The notes under the pieces are model-generated. The model saw only the letters and a program-made list of their open reading frames with translations, was not told the origin of the DNA and ran no database searches. The translations under genes were made by a program, and so were the position numbers. A stretch of 64,000 nt of DNA from Streptomyces sp. A1136 (lineage in GTDB: Bacteria > Actinomycetota > Actinomycetes > Streptomycetales > Streptomycetaceae). This document shows positions 7,472 through 16,273 of this stretch, in pieces (the first letter of the stretch is position 1; each line of letters starts with the position of its first letter). Location of the stretch: NCBI RefSeq assembly GCF_004795055.1, contig NZ_SSBJ01000007.1:186001-250000 (forward strand), in the 5' to 3' direction.

Positions 7472-8362
7472 TCAGAGCGTCGCGAGGTCGAGGCCGGCCT
7501 GGGCGGCGGCCGCCTGGACGGTCTGCTCCAGCAGGACGGCGATGGTCATCGGGCCGACACCGCCCGGAACCGGGGTGATCAGCGAGGCACGGGCGGCGGC
7601 CGACTCGAAGTGGACGTCGCCGACGTTGCCCTCGTTGTACCCGGCGTCCAGCACCACCGCGCCCGGCTTGATGTCCTCGCCCCGGATGAACTCCGCCTTG
7701 CCGACGGCGGCGACCAGCACATCGGCCTGGCGCACGATCGAGGGCAGGTCGCGGGTGCGGGAGTGACAGTAGGTGACCGTGGCGTTGCGCTCCAGCAGCA
7801 GCATCCCGGCGGGCTTGCCCAGGATCGCGCTGCGGCCCACCACCACGGCGTGCTTGCCGGTGAGGTCCACGTCGTAGGCCTCCAGCAGCCGCATGATGCC
7901 GCCGGGCGTGCAGGAGACGAAGCCGGGCAGGCCGAAGCCCATGGCGGCGAAGGAGTGCATGGTGACGCCGTCGACGTCCTTGCCGGGGGCGATGGCCTCG
8001 AATGCGGCGCGCTCGTCGATGTGGTGCGGCACGGGGTGCTGGAGCAGGATGCCGCTGATCTCCGGGTCCTCGGAGAGCTCGGTGAGCTTGGCGACGAGTT
8101 CCGCGGTGGTGGTCGCGGCCGGCAGCTCGACGTGGCGGGAGGTGATCCCGGCCTTGGCGCAACGGTTCTGCTTCATCCGGACGTAGGTGACGGACGCCGG
8201 GTCCTCACCGACCAACACGGTCGCGAGGCAGGGCGCGGTGCCGGTGCGCTCGGTGAGCGCGGCGGCGTACGCGGCGGTCCGCTCGGAGATGCGGCGGGCG
8301 AGGGCGGTGCCGTCCATCAGTCGGGCGGTACGGTCCGGGGTGTCGGTCTGGGCAGTCGTCAT
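7472..8362 (-). CDS. folD: Bifunctional methylenetetrahydrofolate dehydrogenase/cyclohydrolase
   Basis: 296 residues from ATG 8362, with AGGAGA 6 bases upstream. It interconverts 5,10-methylene-, methenyl- and 10-formyl-tetrahydrofolate. Visible: the Tyr/Lys active-site stretch TYVRMKQNRCAKAGI, GILLQHPVPHHID, GKDVDGVT, the dinucleotide-binding GRSAILGKPAGMLLL, and TPVPGGVGPMTIAVLLEQT near the C-terminus. The segment from GKDVDGVTMHSFAAMGFGLP departs from the usual KDVDGFHPxNxG sequence, so this belongs to a divergent FolD branch and could be a second copy beside a canonical one elsewhere. It stands alone, convergent with the XRE gene. Confidence 0.85.
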   Translation of the reverse strand: MTTAQTDTPDRTARLMDGTALARRISERTAAYAAALTERTGTAPCLATVLVGEDPASVTYVRMKQNRCAKAGITSRHVELPAATTTAELVAKLTELSEDPEISGILLQHPVPHHIDERAAFEAIAPGKDVDGVTMHSFAAMGFGLPGFVSCTPGGIMRLLEAYDVDLTGKHAVVVGRSAILGKPAGMLLLERNATVTYCHSRTRDLPSIVRQADVLVAAVGKAEFIRGEDIKPGAVVLDAGYNEGNVGDVHFESAAARASLITPVPGGVGPMTIAVLLEQTVQAAAAQAGLDLATL

Positions 8363-8605
8363 GGGGTCTCCTGGCGTCGCTGCGGATCGCGGTTCGCCCA
8401 GGCGCGCGGCAGTCGACGTACGGGAGTACGCCGGGCCGCTCCCCGGTGGTGATCCACCCGAACGCCAGTCACGGCCCGCCGCCCACTCTAGTCGACCCGG
8501 CGGACGGGCCCCCGCGAGCAGCCCCGGGTACCCGACCCGGGCGGCCCGGGCGGCCCGGGCGACAACCCGGTGGATCACCGGGACGGGAGCTGGGAGGATT
8601 CCGAC

Positions 8606-9367
8606 ATGACGCGCACTTTCGACGATCTCGTCGCCGAGGCGGATTCGGTCTCCGTGGACGGCTGGGACTTCTCCTGGCTCGACGGCAGGGCCACAGAGCA
8701 GCGGCCCTCCTGGGGGTACCAGAAGCTGCTGGGCGAGCGGCTGGCCGGCGTCCGCTCGGTCCTGGACATCCAGACCGGCGGCGGGGAGGTGCTCGCGGGC
8801 GCCGGGCCGCTGCCCCGGCTGACGGCGGCCACGGAGTCCTGGCCGCCGAACGTGGCCAAGGCCACTCGGCTGCTGCATCCGCTCGGCGCGGTCGTGGTCG
8901 CGGACGCCGACGAGCCGCCGCTGCCCTTCGGAGACGAGGCCTTCGAGCTGGTCGTCAGCCGACACCCGGTGACTGTCTGGTGGGAGGAGATCGCCCGCGT
9001 GCCGGCCCCGGGCGGCAGCCAGCTCTCGCAGCAGGTCGGTCCCGCCAGCGTCTTCGAGCTCGTGGAGTACTTCCTCGGGCCGCAGCCGCCCCGGGTGCGG
9101 CGGGCCCGGCACCCCGATGACGCCGTCGCCGGGGCGACGTCCGCCGGCCTGGAAATCGTCGATCTGCGCTCGGAGCGGCTGCGTACTGAGTTCCACGACA
9201 TCGGAGCCGTGATCTACTTTCTGAGGAAGGTGATCTGGATGGTGCCGGGCTTCACGGTCGGGCACTACCGCGACCGACTGCGCGAGCTGCACGAACGGAT
9301 CGAGCGTGAAGGCCCGTTCGTCGCCCACACCGCCCGTTTCCTCGTCGAGGCCCGCAAAGCGGGCTGA
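8606..9367 (+). CDS. Class I SAM-dependent methyltransferase
   Basis: 253 residues from ATG 8606, preceded by GGGAGGA at 8591-8597. Motif I is present as VLDIQTGGGEVLAG; the following acidic region VVADADEPPLPFGDEAFELV and the late strand VPAPGGSQLSQQVG complete a Rossmann methyltransferase core. The C-terminal third (HDIGAVIYFLRKVIWMVPGF onward) is typical of actinobacterial proteins annotated only as methyltransferases. Motif I has GGG instead of the common GxGxG ending, which is usual in this subgroup. It stands alone; substrate unknown. Confidence 0.85.
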   Translation: MTRTFDDLVAEADSVSVDGWDFSWLDGRATEQRPSWGYQKLLGERLAGVRSVLDIQTGGGEVLAGAGPLPRLTAATESWPPNVAKATRLLHPLGAVVVADADEPPLPFGDEAFELVVSRHPVTVWWEEIARVPAPGGSQLSQQVGPASVFELVEYFLGPQPPRVRRARHPDDAVAGATSAGLEIVDLRSERLRTEFHDIGAVIYFLRKVIWMVPGFTVGHYRDRLRELHERIEREGPFVAHTARFLVEARKAG

Positions 9368-9504
9368 GGAGAGGGCGGGAAGAGGGCGGACGGATCAAGG
9401 CCGGATCGGGTTGCGCGGACACAGCGTGGCGCAGGTCACTCAATTCAGCGCGTAACGAATCGACTCGGGCGTGCGATGAACCGACAGGTGTCCTCGCGCG
9501 GCCC

Positions 9505-9531
9505 GGAATACAGAGCCCCCCGGGGTCTGTT
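9505..9531 (+). promoter_or_regulatory. SigR-like promoter upstream of the principal sigma gene
   Basis: GGAAT (9505-9509), 19 bases, GTT (9529-9531), about 60 bases upstream of the GTG start. The hrdB gene of Streptomyces coelicolor is known to have a second, SigR-dependent promoter. Spacing here is one base longer than the commonest 18. Confidence 0.5.
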
Positions 9532-9592
9532 TCCCGAGTTCGCGCGATGATGTCCCGCCCACCCCTTAATTGTTCGCAACGAGAGGCTCCTT

Positions 9593-11182
9593 GTGTCGCT
9601 CAGCCCGTCCCGTACGTTCCCTCCGGAGATCGCCGAATCGGAGGCCCTCGTCGCGCTCGTCGAGCGCGGCCGCGAGCAGGGTCACATCAACGGTGACGAT
9701 GTGCGTCAGGCCTTCGAGGCCGGCCGCATCCCGGTGGACCAGTGGAAGCGGGTCCTGCGCAGCCTGAACCAGGTCCTGGACGAGGAGGGCGTCGCGCTGC
9801 ACGTCAGCGCTGCCCCCGCCACGAAGGCCGCCGTGAAGAAGCCCCGCAAGGCGGCGGCCGCGCCGGCCCGCACCGTGACCAAGAAGGCGACCGCCGCGCC
9901 GCGCCCCATCGGCGCGCGCAAGGCCTCGGCCGGCGCGACCCCTGCCACCGCTGCGGCGATATCCGCTTCGCCGACCACCGCCGCCGAGGACGAGGTGACG
10001 GCCGAGGCCGCCGCCGAGCCCAAGAAGCGCGTGGTCAAGAAGACCGCCGCCAAGAAGGCCACGGCCACGAAGAAGACGGCCGCGGCGAAGAAGACCGGCG
10101 CCAAGGACTCCGACGAGGCCGAGACCCCGGTCGTCGAGGGTGAGGACTGGGCGGTCGAGGACCTCGCCGACGAGGCCGAGGAAGAGGCTCCCAAGGCCGC
10201 CGGTACCCAGGGCTTCGTCCTGTCCGACGACGACGAGGACGACGCCCCGGCGCAGACGGTCATGGTGGCCGGTGCCACCGCCGACCCCGTCAAGGACTAC
10301 CTCAAGCTGATCGGCAAGGTGCCGCTCCTCAACGCCGAGCAGGAGGTCGAGCTCGCCAAGCGCATCGAGGCCGGCCTGTTCTCCGAGTACAAGCTCGAAG
10401 AGGAGGAGGACCACAAGCCCGCGTTCAAGCGCGAGCTGGAGATCCTCGTCGAGGACGGCCGCCGTGCCAAGAACCACCTGCTGGAGGCCAACCTCCGTCT
10501 CGTGGTCTCGCTCGCCAAGCGCTACACCGGCCGAGGCATGCTCTTCCTGGACCTGATCCAGGAGGGCAACGTCGGTCTGATCCGCGCCGTGGAGAAGTTC
10601 GACTACACCAAGGGCTTCAAGTTCTCCACGTACGCGACCTGGTGGATCCGCCAGGCGATCACCCGCGCCATGGCGGACCAGTCCCGCACCATCCGCATCC
10701 CCGTGCACATGGTCGAGATCATCAACAAGCTGGCCCGGGTCCAGCGCCAGATGCTCCAGGACCTGGGCCGGGAGCCCACTCCGGAGGAGCTGGGCAAGGA
10801 ACTCGACATGACCCCGGAGAAGGTCATCGAGGTCCAGAAGTACGGCCGCGAGCCGATCTCCCTGCACACGCCGCTGGGTGAGGAGGGCGACAGCGAGTTC
10901 GGTGACCTCATCGAGGACTCCGAGGCCGTGGTCCCGGCCGACGCGGTGTCGTTCACCTTCCTCCAGGAGCAGCTCCAGTCCATCCTGGGCACGCTCTCCG
11001 AGCGTGAGGCGGGTGTCGTCTCCATGCGGTACGGCCTCAACGACGGCCAGCCGAAGACGCTGGACGAGATCGGCCGCGTGTACGGGGTCACCCGTGAGCG
11101 TATCCGCCAGATCGAGTCCAAGACCATGTCCAAGCTGCGCCACCCGTCGCGTTCCCAGGTACTGCGCGACTACCTGGACTGA
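9593..11182 (+). CDS. hrdB: Principal RNA polymerase sigma factor (HrdB/RpoD type)
   Basis: 529 residues from GTG 9593, with GAGAGG upstream. Directs core polymerase to housekeeping promoters. Order: N-terminal region 1.1-like segment ([20 protein letters not shown]); a long Lys/Ala-rich and acidic linker (about 80-220), typical of HrdB; region 1.2 ([20 protein letters not shown]) near 230; region 2 ([40 protein letters not shown]) near 300-370; region 3 ([20 protein letters not shown]); region 4.2 ([20 protein letters not shown]) ending in the family terminus SQVLRDYLD. The linker and core differ at several places from S. coelicolor HrdB as I recall it, and the known neighbour whiH is absent, so a second HrdB-like copy is possible. 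A SigR-type promoter and a strong terminator flank it. Confidence 0.85.
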   Translation: MSLSPSRTFPPEIAESEALVALVERGREQGHINGDDVRQAFEAGRIPVDQWKRVLRSLNQVLDEEGVALHVSAAPATKAAVKKPRKAAAAPARTVTKKATAAPRPIGARKASAGATPATAAAISASPTTAAEDEVTAEAAAEPKKRVVKKTAAKKATATKKTAAAKKTGAKDSDEAETPVVEGEDWAVEDLADEAEEEAPKAAGTQGFVLSDDDEDDAPAQTVMVAGATADPVKDYLKLIGKVPLLNAEQEVELAKRIEAGLFSEYKLEEEEDHKPAFKRELEILVEDGRRAKNHLLEANLRLVVSLAKRYTGRGMLFLDLIQEGNVGLIRAVEKFDYTKGFKFSTYATWWIRQAITRAMADQSRTIRIPVHMVEIINKLARVQRQMLQDLGREPTPEELGKELDMTPEKVIEVQKYGREPISLHTPLGEEGDSEFGDLIEDSEAVVPADAVSFTFLQEQLQSILGTLSEREAGVVSMRYGLNDGQPKTLDEIGRVYGVTRERIRQIESKTMSKLRHPSRSQVLRDYLD

Positions 11183-11195
11183 GCCGCCCGGAACA

Positions 11196-11245
11196 GGAAC
11201 CGGCCCGGCCCCCGTACCGCGCGTACGGGGGCCGGGCCGGTTCTT
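11196..11245. terminator. Bidirectional terminator between hrdB and the permease gene
   Basis: A perfect 20-bp inverted repeat: arm 11198-11217 pairs with 11223-11242 around a 5-base loop, and one more G-C pair extends it. It lies 16 bases after the hrdB stop and 7 bases before the stop of the convergent permease gene, so it can serve both. Confidence 0.9.
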
Positions 11246-11251
11246 CGTGTG

Positions 11252-12682
11252 TCAGGACGCCGGCCGCCGGTCCCGTCGTGCTGCCATCACGGCGTAGCAG
11301 AAGACGCCCGCGAAGAGGAACAGGACGCCCTGGTAGACGGCGGCGTACCCGGAGCCCGCCACCAGCCACAGGGAGAACGCGAAGGCGAGGCAGGCCAGGG
11401 CGGCGTCGCGGACCAGCCGGCCGCGGCGGACCCGGCCTCGCCGCCCGGAGGCCAGGAAGTAGATCTGCGCGGCGGTGGACAGCAGGTAGGGGACGGTCGC
11501 CGTGAAGGTGGTGACCAGCACCAGGACCTCGAAGACGCCGTCACCGCCGGCCGTGTAGTTGTAGACGGTCAGCGCGGAGGCCAAGGCGGCGGTCACGAGG
11601 ACGCCGGCCACCGGGACCCCGCGCCGCTTCGTCTCGAAGACCTTCGGGAAGAGCCCGTCCCGGGCGGCCGCGTACGGGGTCTGCGCGCTGAGCAGGGTCC
11701 AGCCGTTGAGGGCGCCGACCATCGAGATCACGGCGGCGCAGGCGACGAGGGTACCGCCCCAGGTGCCGCCGAACATGGCGTCGACGGCGTCGGAGAAGGG
11801 GGCCTGGGAGGTGACGAGCTTGTCGTGTGCGACCAGTCCGAAGACGGCGAGGGTGCCCAGCAGGTAGACGGCGGCGGCGCCCGTGGTGCCGAGGACGGTG
11901 GCCCGACCGACGTTGCGGGCCGGGTCGCGGACCTCGCCGGCGCTGACGGCGGCGGACTCGACACCGAGGTAGCTGAACAGCAGGATCGCGGCGGAGGCGG
12001 AGACCGCGCCGGCGGGGCTTTGACCGGTCGCCTGGAAGGGGCCGAGGTTCGCCGGGTCGAAGGAGAACAGGCCGCCGACGGCCACCAGCAGCAGCGGGGC
12101 GAACTTGAGCACGGTCGAGACGAGTTGGACGACCCCCACGTACCGGGTGCCGGCCAGGTTGGCGAGCGCCGGCAGCCACTGCACGGCGAGGGCGCCCAGG
12201 CACATGGACCACGTGTGCGCGCCGAGTGCCGGGAAGAGCACGCGGAGGTAGCCGACGGCGGCCACGGCGAGGGCCGCGTTCGAGACCCAGGTGGTGATCC
12301 AGTAGCTCCAGGCGGCGAGGAACCCGGCGAAGTCGCCGAACGCGGCGCGGGCGTAGACGTACGGGCCCCCGGTCTGCGGGAGCCGCTCCGCGAGGCGGCC
12401 GAAGACGAGTGCGAGGGCGATCGCGCCGAGGGTGAGCACGCCGAAGGCGACGAGGCTGATCGTGCCGAAGGGGGCCACGGAGGCGGGCAGCAGAAAGATG
12501 CCTCCGCCGATGATGTTGCCCATGACCAGGCAGGTCGCGATCGGCAGACCGAAGCGACGGGCGTGCGGACCGCTCCCGGCCTCGGCGGGGGCGGCGGCCG
12601 GGGCCGGGTCCGGAGCGGTGGGCGGGGCCGGGTCGGGGGTGGTGGGCGGGGCGGGGTCCGGGGCGTGCAGGGTGGTGCTCAC
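11252..12682 (-). CDS. APC-family amino acid permease
   Basis: 476 residues. A proline-rich cytoplasmic tail (about 1-40, three PDPAP units) precedes twelve likely membrane segments. The first carries the APC signature GNIIGGGIFLLPASVAPFG; GGPYVYARAAFG and SYLGVESAAVSAGEV are also characteristic of the AdiC/ArcD-like basic amino acid or polyamine transporter group. It would move amino acids across the cytoplasmic membrane by exchange or proton symport. The neighbours give no substrate. The repeated proline-rich tail is unusual and appears to have grown by short DNA repeats (about 12600-12665). Confidence 0.88.
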   Translation of the reverse strand: MSTTLHAPDPAPPTTPDPAPPTAPDPAPAAAPAEAGSGPHARRFGLPIATCLVMGNIIGGGIFLLPASVAPFGTISLVAFGVLTLGAIALALVFGRLAERLPQTGGPYVYARAAFGDFAGFLAAWSYWITTWVSNAALAVAAVGYLRVLFPALGAHTWSMCLGALAVQWLPALANLAGTRYVGVVQLVSTVLKFAPLLLVAVGGLFSFDPANLGPFQATGQSPAGAVSASAAILLFSYLGVESAAVSAGEVRDPARNVGRATVLGTTGAAAVYLLGTLAVFGLVAHDKLVTSQAPFSDAVDAMFGGTWGGTLVACAAVISMVGALNGWTLLSAQTPYAAARDGLFPKVFETKRRGVPVAGVLVTAALASALTVYNYTAGGDGVFEVLVLVTTFTATVPYLLSTAAQIYFLASGRRGRVRRGRLVRDAALACLAFAFSLWLVAGSGYAAVYQGVLFLFAGVFCYAVMAARRDRRPAS

Positions 12683-12756
12683 GGGTGGTGCGCCTCAGGT
12701 GTTTCATATGCTGGACGGGTCGACATATCGTCGTGCACACCAAAAGCCGCGCCAAA

Positions 12757-14883
12757 TCAGCGGTTTTCGTCCTGTACGGTCACCCTGGCGGACGGAAGGA
12801 TTCCGCTCGGCGTGGCCTCCGACCGCGAATCCTCCGCCGGCGCCTCCCCCGACGGCTCCACCGGTACCTGCGGCCCGTCCGCCTCCCGCAGCCAGCGGCT
12901 CAGGACCCGGTGCACGGCCTCCGCGCCCACCAGGCCGCCTCCGGGATCGGACAGCTCCGGCGGCCACATCAGGAACGGGCGGCCCTGCTCCCCGCCGAGA
13001 CCGCCGTGCGAGCCGATCTGCTCCTCGAAGGCGTGGACGACACCGGTTCGCGGGTCGTACGCCGAGTTCACCATGACGTCCGCCACGTGCGGGAAGGAGT
13101 CGGTCCGGCGCACGGCGTCGGCGGCGCCGGGCCCGAAGGCCGCCAACAGCGCCTCCGCCTCGCCGGGCCGGTCCAGCCGGGCCACCGCGCCGTCCGGGCC
13201 CAGCACCTCCCCGTCCACGAGCAGGAAGCCGACGCCCGGGTGGTCGGCCAGGGTGGGCAGCAGGGCCGGGTGCGTTCGCTCGATCCAGGCCCGGTCCGCC
13301 CGCCCCGGTACGTCCGGGAAGGAGATCAGCCCGAGGTTCCCCGACGCCAGGACCACCGGGTCCGAACCGGTCGCCGGGTGTGCCTCCTCCCCCTCCTCCA
13401 CCGGTCGCCGCAGGGCGGCCAGCACCGCTGCCCGCGCCTCGGCGCCGCTGCGGGTGCGCCGGGCCCGGCGGGGGACCGGCAGTCCGCAGCCCGCCCGGAC
13501 CAGGTCCCGCAAGGTGAGCCCGTACCGGCCGAGGAAGGTCTCCCCCGGGCTCTGGCCGTGGTCCGAGAGCAGCACCACGCGGTAGGAGCGGGGGGCGTGC
13601 CCGGCGACCCGGGTGATCAACGCGAGGCCGCGGTCGAGGCGGGCCAACACCTGGTCGGTGTCCCGGCCGTGCGGTCCGGAGTGGTGCGCGACCTCGTCGT
13701 AGGCCACCAGGTCCGCGTAGACGGCGGCGCGGCCCGCGAGCATGTCCCCGATCACCGCGGCCACCACCACGTCCCGTTCGACGACGGTCGCGAAGGCCCG
13801 GATCAGCGGGTACAGGCCGCCGCGACCGACGCGGGGGCCCTCCCCGCGCACCCGTGCGCGCAGGGACTGGCCGATCTCCCGGCCCACCTCTGCGACGAAG
13901 GAGACGGCGGTGCGGACGGCGTTGGCCGGGTCCGAGAAGTACGCGAAGTAGCCGGCGCGGGAGCGGTTGTCGCGGCCGCGCCGGGCGGAGAGGGAGAGCA
14001 CCAGCGCGAGCTGGTCGGCGCCCCCGCTGAACAGGTTGCCGCGGCTGGCCCCGTCGAGGGTGAGCAGCCCCCCGTCGCCGGTGCGGGCGATGGCACGCCG
14101 CTGCAGTTCGGCGGCGCCCGCCGGGCGGTTGCAGACCATCACCTCGCCGGTGTCCTTCTCGTACCAGCGGAAAGCCGGCACGTCGAAGGTGGAGCCGTGC
14201 AGGATGCCGAGCTGGCTGGCGCCGGTCTGGCTGGACCAGTCCGTGCGCCAGGGCGTGACGCGGTGGCCCCGCTCCAGGAGGCCGGCGGCCGTCGGCATCA
14301 GCCCGCGGTCCAGCGCGCGGCGCAGTTCCTCGTACCCCACCCCGTCCAGTTGCAGGAAGACCAGGCCGGGGGCCGCCCGAGCGGGGCCGCCCACGCGGGT
14401 CCCGCGTCCGCGTCGGCGGCGCCGGTCGGCGAGGCGGTAGAGCCTGCGGCGGTACGCATCGTCGTCGCGTACGGCGAGCGCGGTGGAGGTCGCCGACGCC
14501 ACCGCCGACATCGCCGCGGCGACGACGACCGCCGTCTCGGGGGCCACTTGGCCGTGGCCGTCGGGGATCAGGCCGATCGCGATCAGCAGCAGCGAGCCGT
14601 TGAGGAAGAACACGAGCAGGCCGAGGAGCAGCGCGGGCACCAGCAGCAGGGCCCGGACGACCAACGGCCACACCAGCGCGCTCAGCAGGCCGAAGGCGCC
14701 CGCGCCCCAGGCGGCCGTGAGGCCGATCCGGGTGAGGCTGTCGCCGCCGGGGCCCTCCGCCTGGAGGCGGAAGTCCGGCAGGACGCCCGCGAGCACGAGC
14801 ATGGTGAGCGTCGATACCGCCCACACCAGGATCACCCGAACCAGCGCACTGCCCGCCGTGCGCCACCACCGCCTTCGCCCCAC
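12757..14883 (-). CDS. Membrane phosphodiesterase: holin-IV-like membrane domain fused to alkaline-phosphatase-type enzyme
   Basis: 708 residues. Residues 1-145 hold four hydrophobic segments (VRVILVWAVSTLTMLVLAGV, IGLTAAWGAGAFGLLSALVW, LLVPALLLGLLVFFLNG, ETAVVVAAAMSAVASA) like the four-helix phage holin superfamily IV domain. From about 175 comes a type I phosphodiesterase/nucleotide pyrophosphatase domain: metal site GLVFLQLDGVGYEEL, a Thr/Ser nucleophile region WRTDWSSQTGASQLGILHG, DLVAYDEVAHHSG, and LLSDHGQSPGETF. The fusion is found in actinobacteria; a phosphoester in lipid or envelope polymer is a plausible substrate but unproven. The active domain may face either side of the membrane. 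Confidence 0.85.
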   Translation of the reverse strand: MGRRRWWRTAGSALVRVILVWAVSTLTMLVLAGVLPDFRLQAEGPGGDSLTRIGLTAAWGAGAFGLLSALVWPLVVRALLLVPALLLGLLVFFLNGSLLLIAIGLIPDGHGQVAPETAVVVAAAMSAVASATSTALAVRDDDAYRRRLYRLADRRRRRGRGTRVGGPARAAPGLVFLQLDGVGYEELRRALDRGLMPTAAGLLERGHRVTPWRTDWSSQTGASQLGILHGSTFDVPAFRWYEKDTGEVMVCNRPAGAAELQRRAIARTGDGGLLTLDGASRGNLFSGGADQLALVLSLSARRGRDNRSRAGYFAYFSDPANAVRTAVSFVAEVGREIGQSLRARVRGEGPRVGRGGLYPLIRAFATVVERDVVVAAVIGDMLAGRAAVYADLVAYDEVAHHSGPHGRDTDQVLARLDRGLALITRVAGHAPRSYRVVLLSDHGQSPGETFLGRYGLTLRDLVRAGCGLPVPRRARRTRSGAEARAAVLAALRRPVEEGEEAHPATGSDPVVLASGNLGLISFPDVPGRADRAWIERTHPALLPTLADHPGVGFLLVDGEVLGPDGAVARLDRPGEAEALLAAFGPGAADAVRRTDSFPHVADVMVNSAYDPRTGVVHAFEEQIGSHGGLGGEQGRPFLMWPPELSDPGGGLVGAEAVHRVLSRWLREADGPQVPVEPSGEAPAEDSRSEATPSGILPSARVTVQDENR

Positions 14884-14989
14884 GCCGTACCCCCGTTCCC
14901 GGTCTCCCCCGCCAGCGTCGCACGGGTCGGCTCGTCCGGGAGGGGCGCGCGGAAGGGGCGCGCGGGCGGGGGGCGCGGGTGCGGGGCCG

Positions 14990-15394
14990 CTACGTGCCGT
15001 CGTAGCCGGAGGTCGGCATGGAGAGCCTGCGGTGCACTTCCGCCTTCATGGCCGAGGTGTAGGCGGGTTCGTCCTGTCCCGCGGTCTCCAGCCGTACGCC
15101 GCGTCGCTCGCATTCGGCCGTGAACTCCTCGACGGAGCGCAGGGCGCGGGCCAGGACCCGACGGTTGGCGGCGACGAACAGGTCGACCTGTCCGGCGTCG
15201 ATGTCGCGCCAGAGCCCGCAGTGGTCGGCGCGCAGGCCGTAGACCAGCAGGTGTCGTGTGACGACGTACCCGTGTTCGGCGGCCCAGCGCGCGCACATGG
15301 CGTGCTGGCCGCGGGTGTCCACGGCGAAGGGGTCGACGTCGAGTTCCTCCAGCGGGGCCAGGCTGGCGATCGCGGCCACGCGCAGCGCATCCAT
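14990..15394 (-). CDS. Small protein with vestigial serine-recombinase-like fold
   Basis: 134 residues from ATG 15394. The pattern GQHAMCARWAAEHGYVV, GLRADHCGLWRDIDAGQVDL, RSVEEFTAECERRGVRLETA follows the spacing of the catalytic domain of serine recombinases (Q..x(C/L)..wA...G, then D..G/W..l, then gvDlfvv, then RGVrLet). The N-terminal YxRVS catalytic serine segment is missing, and the DNA-binding domain is absent. So it should not recombine DNA. It may be a domesticated remnant or a convergent hypothetical protein. It is divergent from the MBL/DedA pair, 102 bases away. No ribosome-binding site is obvious. Confidence 0.6.
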   Translation of the reverse strand: MDALRVAAIASLAPLEELDVDPFAVDTRGQHAMCARWAAEHGYVVTRHLLVYGLRADHCGLWRDIDAGQVDLFVAANRRVLARALRSVEEFTAECERRGVRLETAGQDEPAYTSAMKAEVHRRLSMPTSGYDGT

Positions 15395-15496
15395 GGCGCG
15401 AGACCCTACTCCGATCCCCGTCCGGGGAGGAGGGGGCGATCGGTCACGGTTGTGCGCGCTTCGGCCTACCCTCGGGGGACGAGGAGGGAGAGCCGC

Positions 15497-16273
15497 GTGG
15501 CAGTGGAGATCACCTGGTGGGGGCACGCCACCTGCACGGTGGAGGACTCCGGGGTGCGGGTGCTGACGGACCCGTTGTTCGCCCGACGACTCGCGCACCT
15601 GCGCCGACGGCGCGGGGCGGTGCCGCCCGCGGAGGCCGCCGAGGCGGACGTGGCGCTGGTGTCGCACCTGCACGCCGACCACCTGCACCTGCCGTCGCTG
15701 GCCCGTCTCGCCCCCGGCACCGCTGTGTTGGTGCCGCGCGGGGCGGTGGGTGCCGTGCCGGGGTTGGCGCGGGTCGCGGCCGCGGGTGGGCTCGCGCTGA
15801 CCGAGGTCGCGCCGGGCGAGGAACTCACCGTCGGCGGGGGGTTGCGCGTGCGGGCGGTCAGCGCGCGGCACGACGGGCGCCGGCTGCCGTTCGGCCCGCA
15901 CCGGGCTCCCGCGCTCGGTTACGTGGTGCACGGCTCGGCGCGGACGTACTTCGCGGGGGACACCGGCCTGTTCGACACGATGGCCGAGGAGGTCGGGCCG
16001 GTGGACGTGGCGCTGCTGCCGGTGGGCGGCTGGGGGCCGTACCTGGGTCCGGGGCACCTGGACGCGGGCCGTGCGGCGCGGGCGCTCGCGGAGCTGGCTC
16101 CGGCGGCCGCGGTACCGGTGCACTACGGGACCTACTGGCCGATCGGGATGGACGCGGTCCGGCCGCACGAGTTCCACTCCCCCGGCGAGGAGTTCGCGCG
16201 TCTCGCGGCCCGGCTGGCGCCCAAGGTGACGGTACGGGCCCTCGCGCACGGCGAGCGGGTACGGCTCCCGTGA
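15497..16273 (+). CDS. MBL-fold metallo-hydrolase (UlaG/RomA-like)
   Basis: 258 residues from GTG 15497, preceded by GAGGAGGGA. It is a metallo-beta-lactamase-fold hydrolase: ITWWGHATCTVEDSGVRVLTDP opens the domain, SHLHADHLHLP is the HxHxDH metal motif, SARHDG, FAGDTGLFD and PVHYGTYWP supply the remaining ligands. Such proteins hydrolyse phosphodiester, lactone or N-acyl-ethanolamine-lipid bonds. Its stop overlaps the start of a DedA-type membrane protein (GTGA), so the two are translationally coupled, which hints at a lipid or envelope substrate. A second MBL enzyme lies just downstream on the other strand. Confidence 0.88.
   Translation: MAVEITWWGHATCTVEDSGVRVLTDPLFARRLAHLRRRRGAVPPAEAAEADVALVSHLHADHLHLPSLARLAPGTAVLVPRGAVGAVPGLARVAAAGGLALTEVAPGEELTVGGGLRVRAVSARHDGRRLPFGPHRAPALGYVVHGSARTYFAGDTGLFDTMAEEVGPVDVALLPVGGWGPYLGPGHLDAGRAARALAELAPAAAVPVHYGTYWPIGMDAVRPHEFHSPGEEFARLAARLAPKVTVRALAHGERVRLP

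Noticed and set aside
12757..14883. Prophage remnant because of the holin-type domain
   Set aside because: No other phage gene nearby, and the domain is fused to a phosphodiesterase in a way known for actinobacterial chromosomal proteins.
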